Shown: positions 6,137 through 6,262 of the stretch, piece by piece
Layout of the letters: every line of letters starts with the position of its first letter
Position numbering within the stretch: position 1 is the first letter of the stretch
Assembly (NCBI GenBank): GCA_946479985.1
Contig: CAMLIF010000161.1
Location: forward strand, 1-6,262
DNA from: an uncultured Flavobacteriales bacterium
GTDB taxonomy: Bacteria > Bacteroidota > Bacteroidia > Flavobacteriales > Crocinitomicaceae
Length of the DNA stretch: 6,262 nt
Reading direction: 5' to 3'
Notes under the pieces: generated by a model
Databases searched by the model: none
Told to the model about the DNA's origin: nothing
What the model saw: the letters and a program-made list of their open reading frames with translations, nothing else
Made by a program: the position numbers and the translations under genes

Positions 6137-6262
6137 ATGAGCAAAGTTAAGAGGGGAACTAAAATATATAGCATTGTCAAATTAAAATGCCCAAAGTGTC
6201 ATGAAGGTAATTTGTTTTGTGATCCCAATGCATGGAAATTCAATAAGATATTAGCTATGCCG
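6137..6262 (+). CDS. DUF983 family protein (3' end outside window)
   Basis: Only the first 42 residues are in the window. They show the DUF983 opening: a short basic start, GTKIYSIVKLKC, then a CPKC pair (C18, C21) with HEGNLF and C28, and a segment toward LAMP. Family members carry a zinc-ribbon-like second cysteine pair shortly after this point and then two membrane helices; both would lie beyond the right edge. The ATG is preceded by GAGAG, and an in-frame TGA six bases upstream excludes an earlier start. In proteobacteria DUF983 genes often lie near cytochrome oxidase assembly genes, but the function is not established. The call is good on the cysteine pattern and start, limited by length. 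Confidence 0.75.
   Translation, partial: MSKVKRGTKIYSIVKLKCPKCHEGNLFCDPNAWKFNKILAMP

Noticed and set aside
1..6262. CRISPR array, insertion sequence, tRNA or rRNA
   Set aside because: No regularly spaced repeats, transposase motifs, terminal inverted repeats around a gene, or RNA-gene signatures were seen on reading both strands.

Overview
The window looks like a piece of a Bacteroidota chromosome, most likely of flavobacterial type. The support is the MutS sequence style, A-rich leaders without clear Shine-Dalgarno sequences, a TAnnTTTG-type -7 element before pckA, and a DUF983 gene start like those common in this phylum. Genus cannot be fixed by eye. I do not see a clearly new defence or mobile system. 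The most notable items are a regulatory palindrome between a Crp/Fnr regulator and pckA, and an undeclared gcvH relic behind pckA.

Layout: bases 1-2130 (+) hold the 3' five-sixths of mutS, cut by the left edge. Bases 2131-2295 are a short convergent gap. Bases 2296-2997 (-) encode a Crp/Fnr-family regulator. Bases 2998-3159 are the divergent control region, with a long imperfect inverted repeat (3038-3086) whose centre is an exact TTGAT-N4-ATCAA FNR-type box. Bases 3160-4773 (+) encode a complete ATP-dependent PEP carboxykinase. From 4783 to about 5020 lies a decayed gcvH: start region, lipoyl-lysine region and C-terminal third are readable but in alternating frames, with about 30 residues of the middle missing. 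Bases 5164-5910 (+) encode a spermidine-synthase-like class I SAM-fold protein, coupled by an ATGA overlap to a 36-residue single-helix membrane protein (5907-6017). A 119-base gap follows, then the start of a DUF983 gene (6137 to the right edge).

How the parts fit: MutS is a housekeeping mismatch-repair protein with no evident link to the rest. The regulator and pckA are divergent and share the palindrome, so the plausible reading is that the regulator controls itself and the OAA-to-PEP step in response to oxygen, redox or a reactive-nitrogen signal. That is inference. The regulator lacks the cysteines of FNR and the cAMP-contacting arginine of CRP, so its signal is unknown. Bases after mutS look more AT-rich and include a pseudogene and poorly explained gaps, suggesting a rearranged region next to a conserved core gene.
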